Positions 41,843 to 51,418 of a DNA stretch of 64,000 bases are shown one piece after another (position 1 is the stretch's first letter; each line of letters starts with the position of its first letter). The notes beneath the pieces are model-generated. The model was not told the origin of the DNA. It saw only the letters and a program-made list of their open reading frames with translations, and ran no database searches. The DNA is from Nonomuraea aridisoli. GTDB taxonomy: Bacteria; Actinomycetota; Actinomycetes; Streptosporangiales; Streptosporangiaceae. The stretch lies in assembly GCF_003236395.1 (NCBI RefSeq), contig NZ_POUD01000009.1, positions 1 to 64,000 of the forward strand, written 5' to 3'. Position numbers and translations under genes: made by a program.

Positions 41843-42247
41843 ATGGCCATCACCCTCACCGACCAGGACAAGCTCACCCTGCGGACCGCCGCGTGGGGCG
41901 CCGTCTCCCTGATGTCCGCCGCCGGCGCCGCCGGCTCGGCCCACAAGGTCGCCACCGAAGGCTCCATCGCCCTGACCTCCGCGACCGGTGCGGTCGGGCA
42001 CGTGCTCACCAAGGCGCCCAAGGGCGTGAAGTACGGCAAGACCGTGGCCGCACTCGCCGACCTGGTGCTGCCGGCCCTGACGGCGTCCATGAGCCTGCTC
42101 AAGCGGCAGGACCCGGCCGAGGCCGCCAACTTCCGCAGCACCGTCATCGTCGCCGTCGAGGCGGCCGCCCGCACCCACCAGGGCAAGCCCAGCCCCACCC
42201 TGGCGGAGATGGCCCGCAAGGTCACCGGGGCCCTCGACGCCGCTTGA
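41843..42247 (+). CDS. Hypothetical alanine-rich protein
   Basis: This is a 134-residue protein from the ATG at 41843 (AGGAG upstream). It is mostly helical, with DKLTLRTAAWGAVSLMSAAGAAGSAHKVATEGSIALTSATGAVGHVL, then KTVAALADLVLPALTASMSLL. Central segments are mildly hydrophobic but not clear membrane helices. I recognise no family; similar-looking actinomycete hypotheticals exist. It lies 93 nt before the serine-hydrolase gene. Confidence 0.65.
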   Translation: MAITLTDQDKLTLRTAAWGAVSLMSAAGAAGSAHKVATEGSIALTSATGAVGHVLTKAPKGVKYGKTVAALADLVLPALTASMSLLKRQDPAEAANFRSTVIVAVEAAARTHQGKPSPTLAEMARKVTGALDAA

Positions 42248-42340
42248 CGGCATGCCGACGGGCCGGCTGCTCACCACCGCATGTCAGCAGCCGGCCGGGC
42301 ACCCAACCATCCGATCGGGATTCGAAGGAGCACATCCACC

Positions 42341-43480
42341 ATGTCCAACCTCACCGAGCAGAACGAGTTCGCCCCGCGGACCGGGCAGGACCGCCCGGAG
42401 CTGCAGCAGGCCATCCAGGAGATCGTCGATTCCGGTTTCGTCGGAGTGCAGCTGCGCGTGCACGACGAGCGGGGCGAGTGGGCCGGCAGCGCCGGGGTGA
42501 GCGAGCTGGGCGAGACCGCGAAGCCGCCGACGGACGGACGGTTCCGGATCGGCAGCAACACCAAGACCTTCACCGCGACCCTGGTCCTGCAGCTGGTGGC
42601 CGAGGGCAGGATCGGGCTGGACACTCCGGTGCACGACCACCTGCCCGAGTTCGGGCTGGACCCGCGGATCACGGTGCGGATGTTGCTGCAGCACACCAGC
42701 GGGGTGTTCAACTTCACCGGCGAGTACTACGACGACGGCACTGTGGCGCCGGGGATCCCCTGGGCCGGCCAGGAGTGGGTGGACAACCGGTTCCGCACCT
42801 ACCGGCCGGAGGAGCTCGTACGGCTGGCGTTGTCCAAGCCGGCGCGGTTCGAGCCGGGCACGGACTGGAGCTATTCCAACACCAACTACGTGCTGGCCAG
42901 GCTGCTGATCGAGAAGGTCACCGGCCGCTCGGTCACCGAGGAGATGCAGCGACTGATCCTGGGGCCGCTCGGGCTGTCGGGCACCGTGTCACCGGACACC
43001 CGGCCGGACATCCCCGGGCCGCACGCCCACGCCTACTACCGGTACGAGGAGGCCGGCGAGGAGAAGACGGTCGACGTCACCCGCCAGAACCCCTCCTGGA
43101 TCTCCAGCGGCGGCGACATGATCTCGACCACCCAGGACCTGCACACGTTCATCTCCGCGCTGCTGGGCGGCCGGCTCCTGCCGGCCCCGCTGCTGGCCGA
43201 GATGTGCACGCCGCACCCCAAGGCCGGCTACGGCCTCGGAGTGTTCGTGCAGGACACGGGCCCGGACGGCGGCACCGTCATCACCCACAACGGCGGCATC
43301 TCGGGCTACGCGGCGCTGATGTACAGCACGCCCGACGGCGGCAAGACCCTGACCGCCTCGCTCACCTATGTGGACGACGCCGCGATGTCCCTGGCCGCGA
43401 CGTTCCAGGAGACGCTGCGGAAGCTCGTCAACGAGGTGTTCTGCGGCCGGACTGCCGACCCCGCCCAGCCGGCGAGCTGA
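42341..43480 (+). CDS. Beta-lactamase-family serine hydrolase
   Basis: This 379-residue protein uses the ATG at 42341 (GAAGGAG upstream). The catalytic SxxK is in IGSNTKTFTATL, the Tyr motif is YSN (DWSYSNTNYVLARLL), and the third box is HNGG (ITHNGGISGY). This makes it a class C beta-lactamase/D,D-peptidase-like protein (PF00144). No signal peptide is visible, so an intracellular esterase or peptidase role is as likely as a wall role. It converges on dnaB with 14 nt between the stops. Confidence 0.88.
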   Translation: MSNLTEQNEFAPRTGQDRPELQQAIQEIVDSGFVGVQLRVHDERGEWAGSAGVSELGETAKPPTDGRFRIGSNTKTFTATLVLQLVAEGRIGLDTPVHDHLPEFGLDPRITVRMLLQHTSGVFNFTGEYYDDGTVAPGIPWAGQEWVDNRFRTYRPEELVRLALSKPARFEPGTDWSYSNTNYVLARLLIEKVTGRSVTEEMQRLILGPLGLSGTVSPDTRPDIPGPHAHAYYRYEEAGEEKTVDVTRQNPSWISSGGDMISTTQDLHTFISALLGGRLLPAPLLAEMCTPHPKAGYGLGVFVQDTGPDGGTVITHNGGISGYAALMYSTPDGGKTLTASLTYVDDAAMSLAATFQETLRKLVNEVFCGRTADPAQPAS

Positions 43481-43494
43481 GCACCTCGGCCGGG

Positions 43495-46353
43495 TCAGTG
43501 CTGGGCCATGTCGACGAAGCGGCTGTAGTGGCCCTGGAAGGCGACCGTCACCGTGGCGGTGGGGCCGTTACGGTGCTTGGCCACGATCAGGTCGGCCTCG
43601 CCCGCCCGGGGTGACTCGCGCTCGTAGGCGTCTTCGCGGTGCAGCAGGATGACCATGTCGGCGTCCTGCTCGATGCTTCCAGATTCGCGAAGATCGCTCA
43701 CTTGGGGGCGTTTGTCGGTGCGCTGTTCGGGGCCACGGTTGAGCTGGGAGATCGCGATGACGGGCACCTCGAGCTCCTTCGCCAGCAGCTTGATGGCACG
43801 CGAGATCTCCGAGACCTCGTTCTGGCGGCTCTCGGTCTTCTTCGGCGAGCTCATCAGCTGGAGGTAGTCGATGACCACGAACCTCAGGTCGTTGCGCTGC
43901 TTGAGCCGCCGGCACTTGGCCCTGATCTCCATCATCGACATGTTGGGCGAGTCGTCGATGAACAGCGGCGCCTCCGCCACCTCGCTCATCCGCCGCGCCA
44001 GGCGCGTCCAGTCGTCGTCGCTCATGGTGCCCGAACGCATGGCGTGGAGCGCGACCCGCGCCTCGGCGGACAGCAGACGCATGGTGATCTCGTTACGGGA
44101 CATCTCCAGCGAGAAGATGACCGTGGTCATCCCATGCTTAATAGCCGCAGACCGCGCGAAGTCAAGGCCGAGTGTGCTGTTATGCGTGGGTATGCATGAT
44201 CTGCTGGCGAGATACATGTGGTCGGCGTTGTCGACCTCAACGCATCTGACCGGGCGCGACGGAACAGGGCGCACGTCCACGATGTAGCGGACCAGCGTGG
44301 TGGGATGCGCCGTGCCGACCTGCCTGGACGCCTTGCGGGACAGCCGGAAGATCTTGTCCGGGGTGGTGAAATTGATCATGTAGTAGGTCGAGGGGTCCGC
44401 CGTCCTGCCCTTGACCGGCTTCGTCCGCATGGTGGCCTTGTAGCCGAGGCTCAAGATGAGCTCGAGGGCGTCATGGGCGAGCCTCCGGTTCGTCAGCGCG
44501 AGCTGGATCTGCCCGCTCGCACTGACATATCCGTCGGTGTCGAGCAGCCCGGCCAGCAGGTCACGCCTCTGCTGCTCCGACCCGCGCAGGTACACCGGCG
44601 GAATGTGCTTGTCACCAAGGACCCCCAGCGTGCGCAGGATGCCCTGAACGGTGCCACGATTCCTGTGACACTCCTGACAACGTCGCAGACCGCTCGTGGG
44701 CCGACCACAATCAGGACACGTCGGTGCGGCCACGGGCGCTGATACGCATCGCGCCCTGCCCCCACACGTACGGCCGCACGTGCGCACCTCGGAAGTCCGC
44801 GGCACGAACGCAGTGCCGCACACCACGCAGGCACGAACGCCAACGGGCTCCGGCTCGGGAAGACTCATCCGATAGGTGATGGTGGAGCCCGCTCGCGTGA
44901 TGCGCAGCCCTTCGGTCTCCAGGTTGGCGATGATCTCCGGATCGGTCGTGGTGAAGCGAGCTGCCGCGCTCTCCCCATCACCGAGCCAGACCCCTAGCGC
45001 GTACGGCGGCAGCGGCACATCCTGTGGCTCGAGGTCGAAGGCCGCCGCGACCGCCACAGCGTGGTTCGGCCGGTTGTCGGACGCGCAGCGCAGCGAAGCC
45101 GCTATTTCCTCGGTGGTGACCACGCTTCTGTGCTGGACCGTCAGGGCTGCGTTCTTGGCTGTCGTGACGCGTGCGTGGAGGGCTCCGAAGAGCTCCGCCG
45201 CTGGGTAAGCCGGCAGGCGTCGAACGTAGTCGGAACGGACCGGCCCGCCCACGAGGGCAGGGACCTTAGCAATGGTCCGGATGCCTTTCTGGGCCGTGTG
45301 GAGGACGTGGCGGAACTCCTCCCCCACGACTGCGAGTGCTTCTCGGTGAGTGATCGGCTTGTCGGGCTCGGCACAGGCCGACCGGTAGACCTCTTCCACC
45401 CGCCGTACCGCTTCGTCGGGCCGGTGGAAAGCGCGGCCGGAGTGTGCGGCCCGTCTGGACGCGCGGGTGGTGGTGCGCCACTGGTGCTGGGCATCCGCGA
45501 CGATCACGGTGCCGTCGCTGAACTCCACCTCGTAGCAGGGCCGGTCGTTCATGACATCGGTCGCGGCGACGACCCGCGTGGGGCGTCCGTCGGCTCCGAT
45601 CAGCTGATCACCGACCTTGACCTCACCCATCGTCGTCCAGCCTGTGGGCGTGGGCAGGGGTGTGTCGAGCGCGAGCGCCTTGCCGATGGCGGGGCGGGCG
45701 GCCACGACGATCATCTGGCCGGGGTGGAGGCCGTTGGTGAGGGAGTCGAGGTCCTGGAAGCCCGTGGGGACGCCGACCATCTGGCCGCCGCGGCTGCCGA
45801 TGGCCTCGAGCTCGTCGAGGGCGCCCGGCATGATGTCGGCCAGCGGCGCGTAGTCTTCGGACGTGCGCCGCTCGGTGACCTTGTAGATCTCGGCCTGGGC
45901 GCGGTCGACCAGGTCGTCGACCTCTTCGTTCTGGCCGCCGTAGCCGTAGGAGACGATGCGGGTGCCGGCCTCGATGAGCCGGCGCAGGACCGCCTGCTCG
46001 CGGACGATCTTGGCGTAGTAGCCGGCGTTGGCGGCGGTGGGGACGACGGCCGTCAGGGTGTGGAGATAGGCGGCGCCGCCCACCCGGGCCATCTCGCCGC
46101 GCTTCTGCAGCTCGTCGAAGACGGTGACGGCGTCGGCGGGCTCGCCCCGGCCGTAGAGGTCGGTGATGACGTCGTAGACCATCTGGTGGGCCGGACGGTA
46201 GAAGTCGTCGGAACGGATGATCTCGATGACGTCGGCGATGGCGTCTTTGGACAGCAGCATGCCGCCCAGCACGGACTGCTCCGCCTCGATGTTGTGGGGC
46301 GGCGTGCGCTCGAATCCTGGGCCTGCACCGGCCTCTTCTTCGTCAATGGTCAC
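43495..46353 (-). CDS. dnaB: Replicative DNA helicase, interrupted by an intein
   Basis: This is a 952-residue precursor from the GTG at 46353. The extein is 452 residues, normal for DnaB: N-domain with HNIEAEQSVLGGMLLS, then RecA-like domain with VPTGFQDLDSLTNGLHPGQMIVVAARPAIGK, FSLEMSRNEI, FVVIDYLQLM and SQLNRGPEQR. The Walker A loop is split after the Lys (PAIGK, residue 225) by a 500-residue intein; splicing joins it to STLGLDFARS. Helicase activity therefore depends on splicing. The upstream region carries DnaA-box-like sites. In M. tuberculosis dnaB also has an intein, from memory. Confidence 0.95.
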   Translation of the reverse strand: MTIDEEEAGAGPGFERTPPHNIEAEQSVLGGMLLSKDAIADVIEIIRSDDFYRPAHQMVYDVITDLYGRGEPADAVTVFDELQKRGEMARVGGAAYLHTLTAVVPTAANAGYYAKIVREQAVLRRLIEAGTRIVSYGYGGQNEEVDDLVDRAQAEIYKVTERRTSEDYAPLADIMPGALDELEAIGSRGGQMVGVPTGFQDLDSLTNGLHPGQMIVVAARPAIGKALALDTPLPTPTGWTTMGEVKVGDQLIGADGRPTRVVAATDVMNDRPCYEVEFSDGTVIVADAQHQWRTTTRASRRAAHSGRAFHRPDEAVRRVEEVYRSACAEPDKPITHREALAVVGEEFRHVLHTAQKGIRTIAKVPALVGGPVRSDYVRRLPAYPAAELFGALHARVTTAKNAALTVQHRSVVTTEEIAASLRCASDNRPNHAVAVAAAFDLEPQDVPLPPYALGVWLGDGESAAARFTTTDPEIIANLETEGLRITRAGSTITYRMSLPEPEPVGVRACVVCGTAFVPRTSEVRTCGRTCGGRARCVSAPVAAPTCPDCGRPTSGLRRCQECHRNRGTVQGILRTLGVLGDKHIPPVYLRGSEQQRRDLLAGLLDTDGYVSASGQIQLALTNRRLAHDALELILSLGYKATMRTKPVKGRTADPSTYYMINFTTPDKIFRLSRKASRQVGTAHPTTLVRYIVDVRPVPSRPVRCVEVDNADHMYLASRSCIPTHNSTLGLDFARSAAIKHGMTTVIFSLEMSRNEITMRLLSAEARVALHAMRSGTMSDDDWTRLARRMSEVAEAPLFIDDSPNMSMMEIRAKCRRLKQRNDLRFVVIDYLQLMSSPKKTESRQNEVSEISRAIKLLAKELEVPVIAISQLNRGPEQRTDKRPQVSDLRESGSIEQDADMVILLHREDAYERESPRAGEADLIVAKHRNGPTATVTVAFQGHYSRFVDMAQH
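44179..45678 (-). mobile_element. DnaB intein (class 3 features) with LAGLIDADG homing endonuclease
   Basis: The intein is 500 residues. It begins with Ala (ALALDTPLPTP) rather than Cys or Ser and ends THN before extein Ser. It shows the WCT set of class 3 inteins: Trp67 in block B (ADAQHQW, with the block B His at 65), Cys479 in block F (PVRCVEVDN) and Thr498 in block G. Two LAGLIDADG motifs, LGVWLGDGE (228-236) and LLAGLLDTDG (374-383), keep their acidic residues, so homing activity is possible. Between them is a Cys-rich insert: Cys284/287/301/305 and Cys321/324/334/337. Confidence 0.9.
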
Positions 46354-46453
46354 GGCGCCCCCTAGAACACACTTGCAGGCGGTCGCACCACCCCCACTTG
46401 TAGCCGACCGGTCTGACAGTTTCGCGGAGTCTCGGTCCGTCGGCAACGTGGCC

Positions 46454-46541
46454 TGTGGACAACCCTGTGGTCAAGCTGTGGACGAGCTGTGGACGACGGC
46501 CGCCAGGGTGTGAAATGCCTGTGGACACAGGCTGGGGATAA
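46454..46541. promoter_or_regulatory. Cluster of DnaA-box-like 9-mers upstream of dnaB
   Basis: TGTGGACAA (46454), TGTGGTCAA (46466), TGTGGACGA (46477 and 46488), TGTGGACAC (46520) and TGGGGATAA (46533) lie in the 296-nt gap between dnaB and the MATE gene. The first is a perfect actinomycete-type box (TTGTCCACA on the other strand). The first four start 12, 11 and 11 bp apart, close to one helical turn, which favours cooperative binding on one face. DnaA control of dnaB, or titration of DnaA, is inference. Confidence 0.6.
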
Positions 46542-46630
46542 CTCTGGCAGATATCCACTGAAGGCGCTCTGACCTGGGCTGATAGTGTCCACCGGCTGTG
46601 GAGGAAAGAAAGTTGCCGCGACACGCCGCG

Positions 46631-46659
46631 TAATAGGCATAATGGACCGATGCCTATTA
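46631..46659. promoter_or_regulatory. Perfect inverted-repeat operator at the MATE promoter/start
   Basis: TAATAGGCAT-N9-ATGCCTATTA is a 10-bp perfect inverted repeat whose right arm contains the ATG start at 46650. CATAAT (46638-46643) is a good -10 box 6 nt before the ATG, and TTGCCG (46613-46618) is a possible -35. This suggests a leaderless mRNA blocked by a bound repressor. Confidence 0.65.
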
Positions 46660-47951
46660 CCCCCCGAGACCGGGAGATCCTCCGCCTGGCCGTCCCCGCG
46701 TTCGGGGCGCTCGTGGCCGAACCGCTCTTCCTGCTGGCCGACTACGCCATCGTGGGACACGGCCTCGGCACCACGGCGGTGGGCGCCCTCGGGGTCGCGG
46801 GGGCGGTTCTGACCGCACTGGTGAACCTGTGCGTGTTCCTCGCGTACGGCACCACGGCGTCCGTGGCGCGGCAGAGCGGGGCCGGCAACCACGACCGCGC
46901 CATGCGCAGCGGTGTGGACGGCGTGTGGCTCGCGCTCGGCATCGGTGTCGTGCTCATCGCCGTGTTCTGGCCGCTGGCTCCGCCCCTCGTGGAGCTGTTC
47001 GGCGCGAACCCGGGGCAGAGCGAGCAGGCGGTGACGTACCTGCGGATCAGCCTGCTCGGCACGCCCGGGATGCTGGTCGTGCTGGCCGGGACCGGGGTGC
47101 TGCGGGGGCTGCAGGACACGGTGACGCCGCTGGTGGTGGCCGTGGGGTCGTTCGCGCTGAACGCCGCGCTGAACGCGTGGTTCGTGCTCGGGCTCGACTG
47201 GGGGATCGCCGGGTCCGCGTGGGGCACCGTGCTGGCGCAGACGCTCGGCGCCGCCGTCTACGTCGTCGTGGTGGTGCGCGGCGCGCGGCGGCTCGGCACG
47301 CCGCTCACCCCTGACCTGGGCGGCATCCGGCAGGCGGGCACGGCCGGGTTCGCGCTGTTCATCCGTACGGTGTGCCTGCGGGTCGTGCTGGTGGCGGCCA
47401 CCGTCATCGCCACCCGGATGGGTGAGGCCGAACTGGCCGCGTACGCCATCGCGACCCAGGTGTGGACGCTGCTCGCCTTCGCCCTGGACGCCATCGCCAT
47501 CGCCGGGCAGGCCATCACCGGGCGATCACTCGGAGCCGGGGACGTCGCCGCCACCCGGGCCGCGACGAGACGCATGGTGCAGTGGGGCGTCTGGTCGGGG
47601 GCGGTGCTCGGGCTGCTGGTGCTCGCGGCGCGACCCCTGCTGCCGCCGCTCTTCGACGCCGATCCGCACGTCGCCGAGCTGCTGCTGGCGGTGTTGTGGC
47701 CGGTGGCGTTGTTCCAGCCGGTGTGCGGGGTGGTGTTCGTGCTGGACGGGGTGCTGATCGGTGCCGGTGATCAGCGGTACCTGGCGTGGGCGGGGGTGTG
47801 GACGACACTGGCGTACCTGCCGGCGGCGCTCGCGGCGTCGGGGTTCGGGGTGGTGGCCCTCTGGTGTGCGCTCGGCGTGTGGATGGTGGCCCGCCTGATC
47901 ACCCTGGTACGCCGCGCCGCCGGCACCGCATGGCTGGTGACGGGCGCCTAG
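46650..47951 (+). CDS. MATE-family multidrug/toxin efflux transporter
   Basis: This is a 433-residue protein with twelve predicted membrane helices. It has the DinF-like beginning RDREILRLAVPAFGALVAEPLFLLADYAIVGHGLGTTAVGALGVAG and the mid-protein repeat of the same bundle (AGFALFIRTVCLRVVLVAATVIATRMGEAELAAYAIATQVW). It would export organic cations or metabolites using an H+ or Na+ gradient. The ATG lies within the operator repeat. No local regulator gene adjoins it, so the repressor acts from elsewhere. Confidence 0.92.
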   Translation: MPITPRDREILRLAVPAFGALVAEPLFLLADYAIVGHGLGTTAVGALGVAGAVLTALVNLCVFLAYGTTASVARQSGAGNHDRAMRSGVDGVWLALGIGVVLIAVFWPLAPPLVELFGANPGQSEQAVTYLRISLLGTPGMLVVLAGTGVLRGLQDTVTPLVVAVGSFALNAALNAWFVLGLDWGIAGSAWGTVLAQTLGAAVYVVVVVRGARRLGTPLTPDLGGIRQAGTAGFALFIRTVCLRVVLVAATVIATRMGEAELAAYAIATQVWTLLAFALDAIAIAGQAITGRSLGAGDVAATRAATRRMVQWGVWSGAVLGLLVLAARPLLPPLFDADPHVAELLLAVLWPVALFQPVCGVVFVLDGVLIGAGDQRYLAWAGVWTTLAYLPAALAASGFGVVALWCALGVWMVARLITLVRRAAGTAWLVTGA

Positions 47952-48356
47952 ACCACGACCCCCGCCGCTGAACGCGGGTGACCCTATATATAGGTGCACG
48001 AGACATACAGGTCCACGAGTCGGCGCGCACGGGCGCTCCCGGCTCGCTGGAGCGAACGCCCTGATCCCCCACAACGCTTCGCGACACTCCACCCAGAAGT
48101 ACGAGGTGCGGCGTAGGGCCCGCCGGCATCCGCTGGCCCCCGCAAGCGCGACAGCGCCCCCACCCGCAGGCCACTGGACGTATGCGACGAGAAGAACACC
48201 CCTGCAGTCGGCCGTCTCACGGAGGTGGGCCACTGGAGGCGCGGCGTTGCCGTGGCCTGCGGTGGCGTGCTGAACGCACGTCAATGTAATCGTCTTGTGC
48301 TTGCTGTTGTAACAGTGGTGGGGGATTGTGAACGAGTTCCCTGAGCGGGGTGTTCC
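47952..48356. other. 405-nt intergenic region
   Basis: I see no supported gene. It holds a 12-bp palindrome CCTATATATAGG (47982-47993), strikingly AT-rich for this genome. The minus-strand reading around 48050-48220 (YVQWPAGGGAVALAGASG...) is weakly protein-like and could be a decayed gene. The promoter for the permease gene should lie near 48280-48340. Confidence 0.4.
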
Positions 48357-49831
48357 GTGTCCACAATTCTGCGACGACTGCCGCCTTCCGAGGCGACCGG
48401 GCTGCGTACCGGCGCCCGGCACAGCCTGGCCGAGGTCTACCGCCCGGCCGACCTGATCGTGCTCGGGCTCGGCGTGATGATCGGCGCGGGCATCTTCAGC
48501 ATCGCCGGTCAGCAGGCGGCTACCACGGCCGGGCCCGGCGTCATCCTGTCCTTCATGATCGCGGGCATCGCGTGCCTGCTGGCCTGCCTCTGCTACGCCG
48601 AGCTGTCGTCCACCATGCCGACCTCCGGCAGCGCCTACACCTTCACGTACGTCATCTTCGGCGAGGTGTGGGCGTGGATCATCGGCTGGGCGCTGATCCT
48701 GGAGCTGCAGTTCGCCGCCGCCGTCGTGGCCAGGGCCTGGGGCGGCATCGCGGTCGGCGCGATCGAGAACTTCGGTGTCCAGGTGCCGCAGAAGGAACTC
48801 GTCCAGGACGCGCTCGTCTTCCTGATCCTGGTGGTGCTCACGGGCACCGTCGCGCTCGGCGCGCGGATCGGCCTGCGCGCGCTGTGGATCATGGTGTCGG
48901 CCAAGCTGCTGGCCATCGGCGCGGTCATCGTGGTCGGCCTGCCGCACATCGACGTGGCGAACTTCGGCGAGTTCTACGTGCCGCCGAAGACACTGGACAC
49001 CGCGCCGGCGACGGTGCTGGAGATCCTCGTCGGTCAGGGCCAGGCGTTCGGCTGGTTCGGCATCTTCGCGGCGGCCTCGGCCATCGCGTTCGCGTACATC
49101 GGGTTCGACATCGTGGCCACCGCCGCAGAGGAGACCACGAACGCGCCCAGGGCCGTGCCGAAGGGCATGATCCGCAGCCTGGTCGTCGCCACGGTCATCT
49201 ACATCGCGGTGGCGCTGGTCATGGTCGGCATGGTCTCGTACACGCAGATCTCCGAGGACGCGCCGCTGGCCAGCGCGTTCCGTGCGGTCGGCGTCGGGTG
49301 GATGGTGCACGTCATCGACGCGGGAGCGGTGCTGGGGCTGTCCACGGTGATCCTGGTGCTGATCGTCGGGCAGACGCGGGTGCTGTTCTCGATGGCGCGC
49401 GACGGGCTCATCCCGCGCGGCCTGGCGTCGGTGAGCCGCCGCTACCACACGCCCACGCGGGTGACGCTGGTGATCGGGCTGGTGGCGATCCTGCTGGCGG
49501 AGTTCGTGCCGGTGCTCACCATGCAGGAGCTGGTGGTCATCGGGACGCTGTTCGCGTTCGCGTTCGTGGCCGCCGGGGTGATCGTGATGCGACGGCGCAT
49601 GCCGCACCTGGAGCGCGGGTTCCGGGTGCCGTTCTCGCCGCTGCTGCCCGCGTTGTCGCTGGTCGCCACACTCTGGCTGATGGTCAACCTGCGCGTGCTG
49701 ACCTGGGCGTGGTTCATCCTGTGGATGGCCTTCGGCCTCGGCGTCTACCTCGTGTACGGCCGCCGCAACAGCATCCTCGCCCGCCCACGCGCCCCCGAGT
49801 GGCAGCCCGCCGCCGGCGGCCGGCACCGGCG

Positions 49832-49835
<4 letters not shown>
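48357..49835 (+). CDS. APC-family amino acid permease
   Basis: This is a 492-residue protein with a GTG start and twelve predicted helices. The substrate-site segment of helix 1 is GVMIGAGIFSIAGQQAATTAGPGVILSF. The helix 6 segment is FAYIGFDIVATAAEETTNAPRAVPKGM, matching cationic-amino-acid-type permeases. The C-terminal tail is basic. Its stop overlaps the convergent ABC ATPase gene by 4 nt, so two amino-acid uptake systems lie side by side. Confidence 0.93.
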
Positions 49836-50571
<736 letters not shown>

Positions 50572-50575
<4 letters not shown>

Positions 50576-51411
50576 GCGCCACGCCTCCTGCGCGTACGGG
50601 CGGCCAGATGGTCGGTGAACCGGGCCATGGGGATGGTGAGCAGAATGAACAGCAGCGCCGCGACGAGGTACGGCGTGTAGTTGAACGTGCTGGCGGCGTG
50701 GATCTGCGCCTGCCGCAACGCCTCCAGCGGCCCGATGGTGGCGACCAGCGCGGTGTCCTTCTGCAGCGAGACGAAGTCGTTGAGCAGCGGCGGCACGACC
50801 CTGCGGGTGGCCTGCGGCAGCACCACGAAGCGCATGGTCCTGGCGTGGCTGAGCCCGAGTGAGCGCGCCGCGGCGACCTGGCTCGGGTGGATCGACTCGA
50901 TGCCGGAACGGAACACCTCCGCCACGTACGCGCCGTAGGAGAGCGTCAGGGCGATGATGCCCAGGGTCGCCAGATCGGTCGGGATGCCCTGCAGCCGCAG
51001 CGCGGGCAGCCCGAACCCGATCAGGTAGATCACCAGGATCGTCGGCACCCCGCGGAAGACGTCGGTGTAGAGCGTGGCGAGCGCCCGGATCGGGAAGAAC
51101 GCCGGCGTCTTGATGCCCCTGGCCAGCGCCACCAGCAGGCCGACGACGAGGATCAGCGGCTCGGCGATCAGGAAGATCTTGATGTTGAGCAGGAACCCGC
51201 TCAGCACGTCGGGCAGCGCCTTGACGAACTGCTCACCGTCGAAGAACGTCTCCCGCACCCGCGGCCAGCCCGGCGACTGCGTGACCACCCACACGACCAG
51301 GACGATGAAGACCACCGTCGAGACCGTCGCGATCGAGGCCGAGCGCCGGGCGTGCGCCCTGCGGAAACGCTCGCGCTCGGCCTGCCGCTCCGACTTGACC
51401 CATTCACTCAT
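50572..51411 (-). CDS. Amino acid ABC transporter permease (HisM/GlnP-like)
   Basis: This 279-residue protein has a cytoplasmic basic N-terminus, a first helix (IATVSTVVFIVLVVWVV), and the conserved domain with about five more helices. The EAA loop is QVAAARSLGLSHARTMRFVVLPQATRRVVPPLLNDFVSLQKDTAL. A single permease gene implies a homodimer. It lies 7 nt after the binding-protein gene. Confidence 0.93.
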
Positions 51412-51418
51412 GCTCGGG

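Noticed and set aside
46447-46649. Chromosomal origin of replication
   Set aside because: DnaA-box-like sites are present, but there is no dnaA-dnaN context and no obvious AT-rich unwinding region.
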